Positions 6,718 to 6,808 of a DNA stretch of 6,808 nucleotides are shown in pieces (position 1 is the stretch's first letter; each line of letters begins with the position of its first letter). The DNA is from an uncultured Bacteroidota bacterium (GTDB lineage: Bacteria; Bacteroidota; Bacteroidia; Chitinophagales; Chitinophagaceae). The notes under the pieces were generated by a model. The model was not told the DNA's origin. It searched no databases and saw only the letters and a program-made list of their open reading frames with translations. The stretch lies in contig CAIZMD010000012.1 in the NCBI GenBank assembly GCA_903933995.1, forward strand, positions 1 through 6,808, read 5' to 3'. The position numbers and the translations under genes were made by a program.

Positions 6718-6745
6718 ATTTTAAATATAACAAATATCCGCTCAT
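6632..6745 (-). other. Out-of-frame 37-aa upstream ORF behind a perfect Shine-Dalgarno sequence
   Basis: On the minus strand AGGAGG (6758-6753) stands 7 nt before an ATG at 6745, close to ideal spacing. The ORF starts MSGYLLYLKYDKI, runs 37 codons to a TGA at 6634-6632, and overlaps the first 86 nt of the MG2/plug gene in a different frame. The main gene's own ATG (6717) has no Shine-Dalgarno sequence. The ORF could attenuate or couple translation of the main gene, or the purine tract may be a chance feature. The peptide itself resembles a shifted signal-peptide frame and is unlikely to have its own function. Confidence 0.25.
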
Positions 6746-6762
6746 TTTCCTTCCTCCTATTC

Positions 6763-6808
6763 TTCACGCTTCACTTAAATTTTTTCACTTTATTCTTCTA
6801 CTCTTCAC
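6763..6808 (-). repeat. Four GTGAA direct repeats upstream of the MG2/plug gene
   Basis: On the minus strand GTGAA occurs at 6808-6804, 6788-6784, 6774-6770 and 6767-6763, with start-to-start distances of 20, 14 and 7 nt. The middle two are part of a 7-bp repeat AAGTGAA with a 7-nt spacer. The set runs to the window edge, so more copies may lie beyond. It lies 46-91 nt upstream of the ATG at 6717, where regulatory sites are expected. The region is strongly strand-biased (purine-rich on the minus strand), which raises the odds of chance repeats. Confidence 0.3.

Overview
The window looks like chromosomal DNA from a member of the phylum Bacteroidota, plausibly a Chitinophagaceae-like organism. 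This rests on protein content (a NA37-type nucleoid-associated protein, a beta-lactamase-fold serine hydrolase with a TPR tail, a transmembrane winged-helix regulator, and a large MG2/plug-domain envelope protein), moderate-to-low GC, and mostly weak Shine-Dalgarno signals. No RNA gene, CRISPR array, insertion sequence or phage gene is visible. Every coding frame read through the window is intact.

Layout. (1) Positions 1-894, minus strand: the N-terminal ~300 residues of a nucleoid-associated protein of the YejK/NdpA (NA37) family; its C-terminus lies beyond the left edge. (2) Positions 1018-1368, plus strand, divergent from it: a small unrecognised protein of 116 residues, followed by a very good intrinsic terminator (1414-1452). 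(3) Positions 1515-3308, minus strand: a secreted serine hydrolase of the class C beta-lactamase/PBP fold with a beta-rich linker domain and two C-terminal TPRs. (4) Positions 3412-4284, plus strand, divergent from the hydrolase: a one-component regulator with two membrane segments, a periplasmic domain and a C-terminal OmpR/PhoB-type winged helix. (5) Positions 4306-6717, minus strand, convergent with the regulator and only 21 nt from it: an 803-residue exported protein with alpha-2-macroglobulin-like (MG2) domains and a TonB-receptor-like plug but no beta-barrel.

The most interesting part is the 103-nt divergent gap between hydrolase and regulator. It holds three copies of TGTAAA(A) with starts 10 and 11 bp apart, the architecture expected of an OmpR/PhoB-type operator, plus a 14-bp perfect palindrome nearer the hydrolase start. 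The simplest model (inference) is that the transmembrane regulator senses an envelope cue through its periplasmic domain, binds these repeats, and controls both itself and the hydrolase. Whether the neighbouring MG2/plug protein belongs to the same circuit cannot be told from this sequence; its upstream region lacks the TGTAAAA repeats but has its own GTGAA repeats and an out-of-frame small ORF behind a perfect Shine-Dalgarno sequence.
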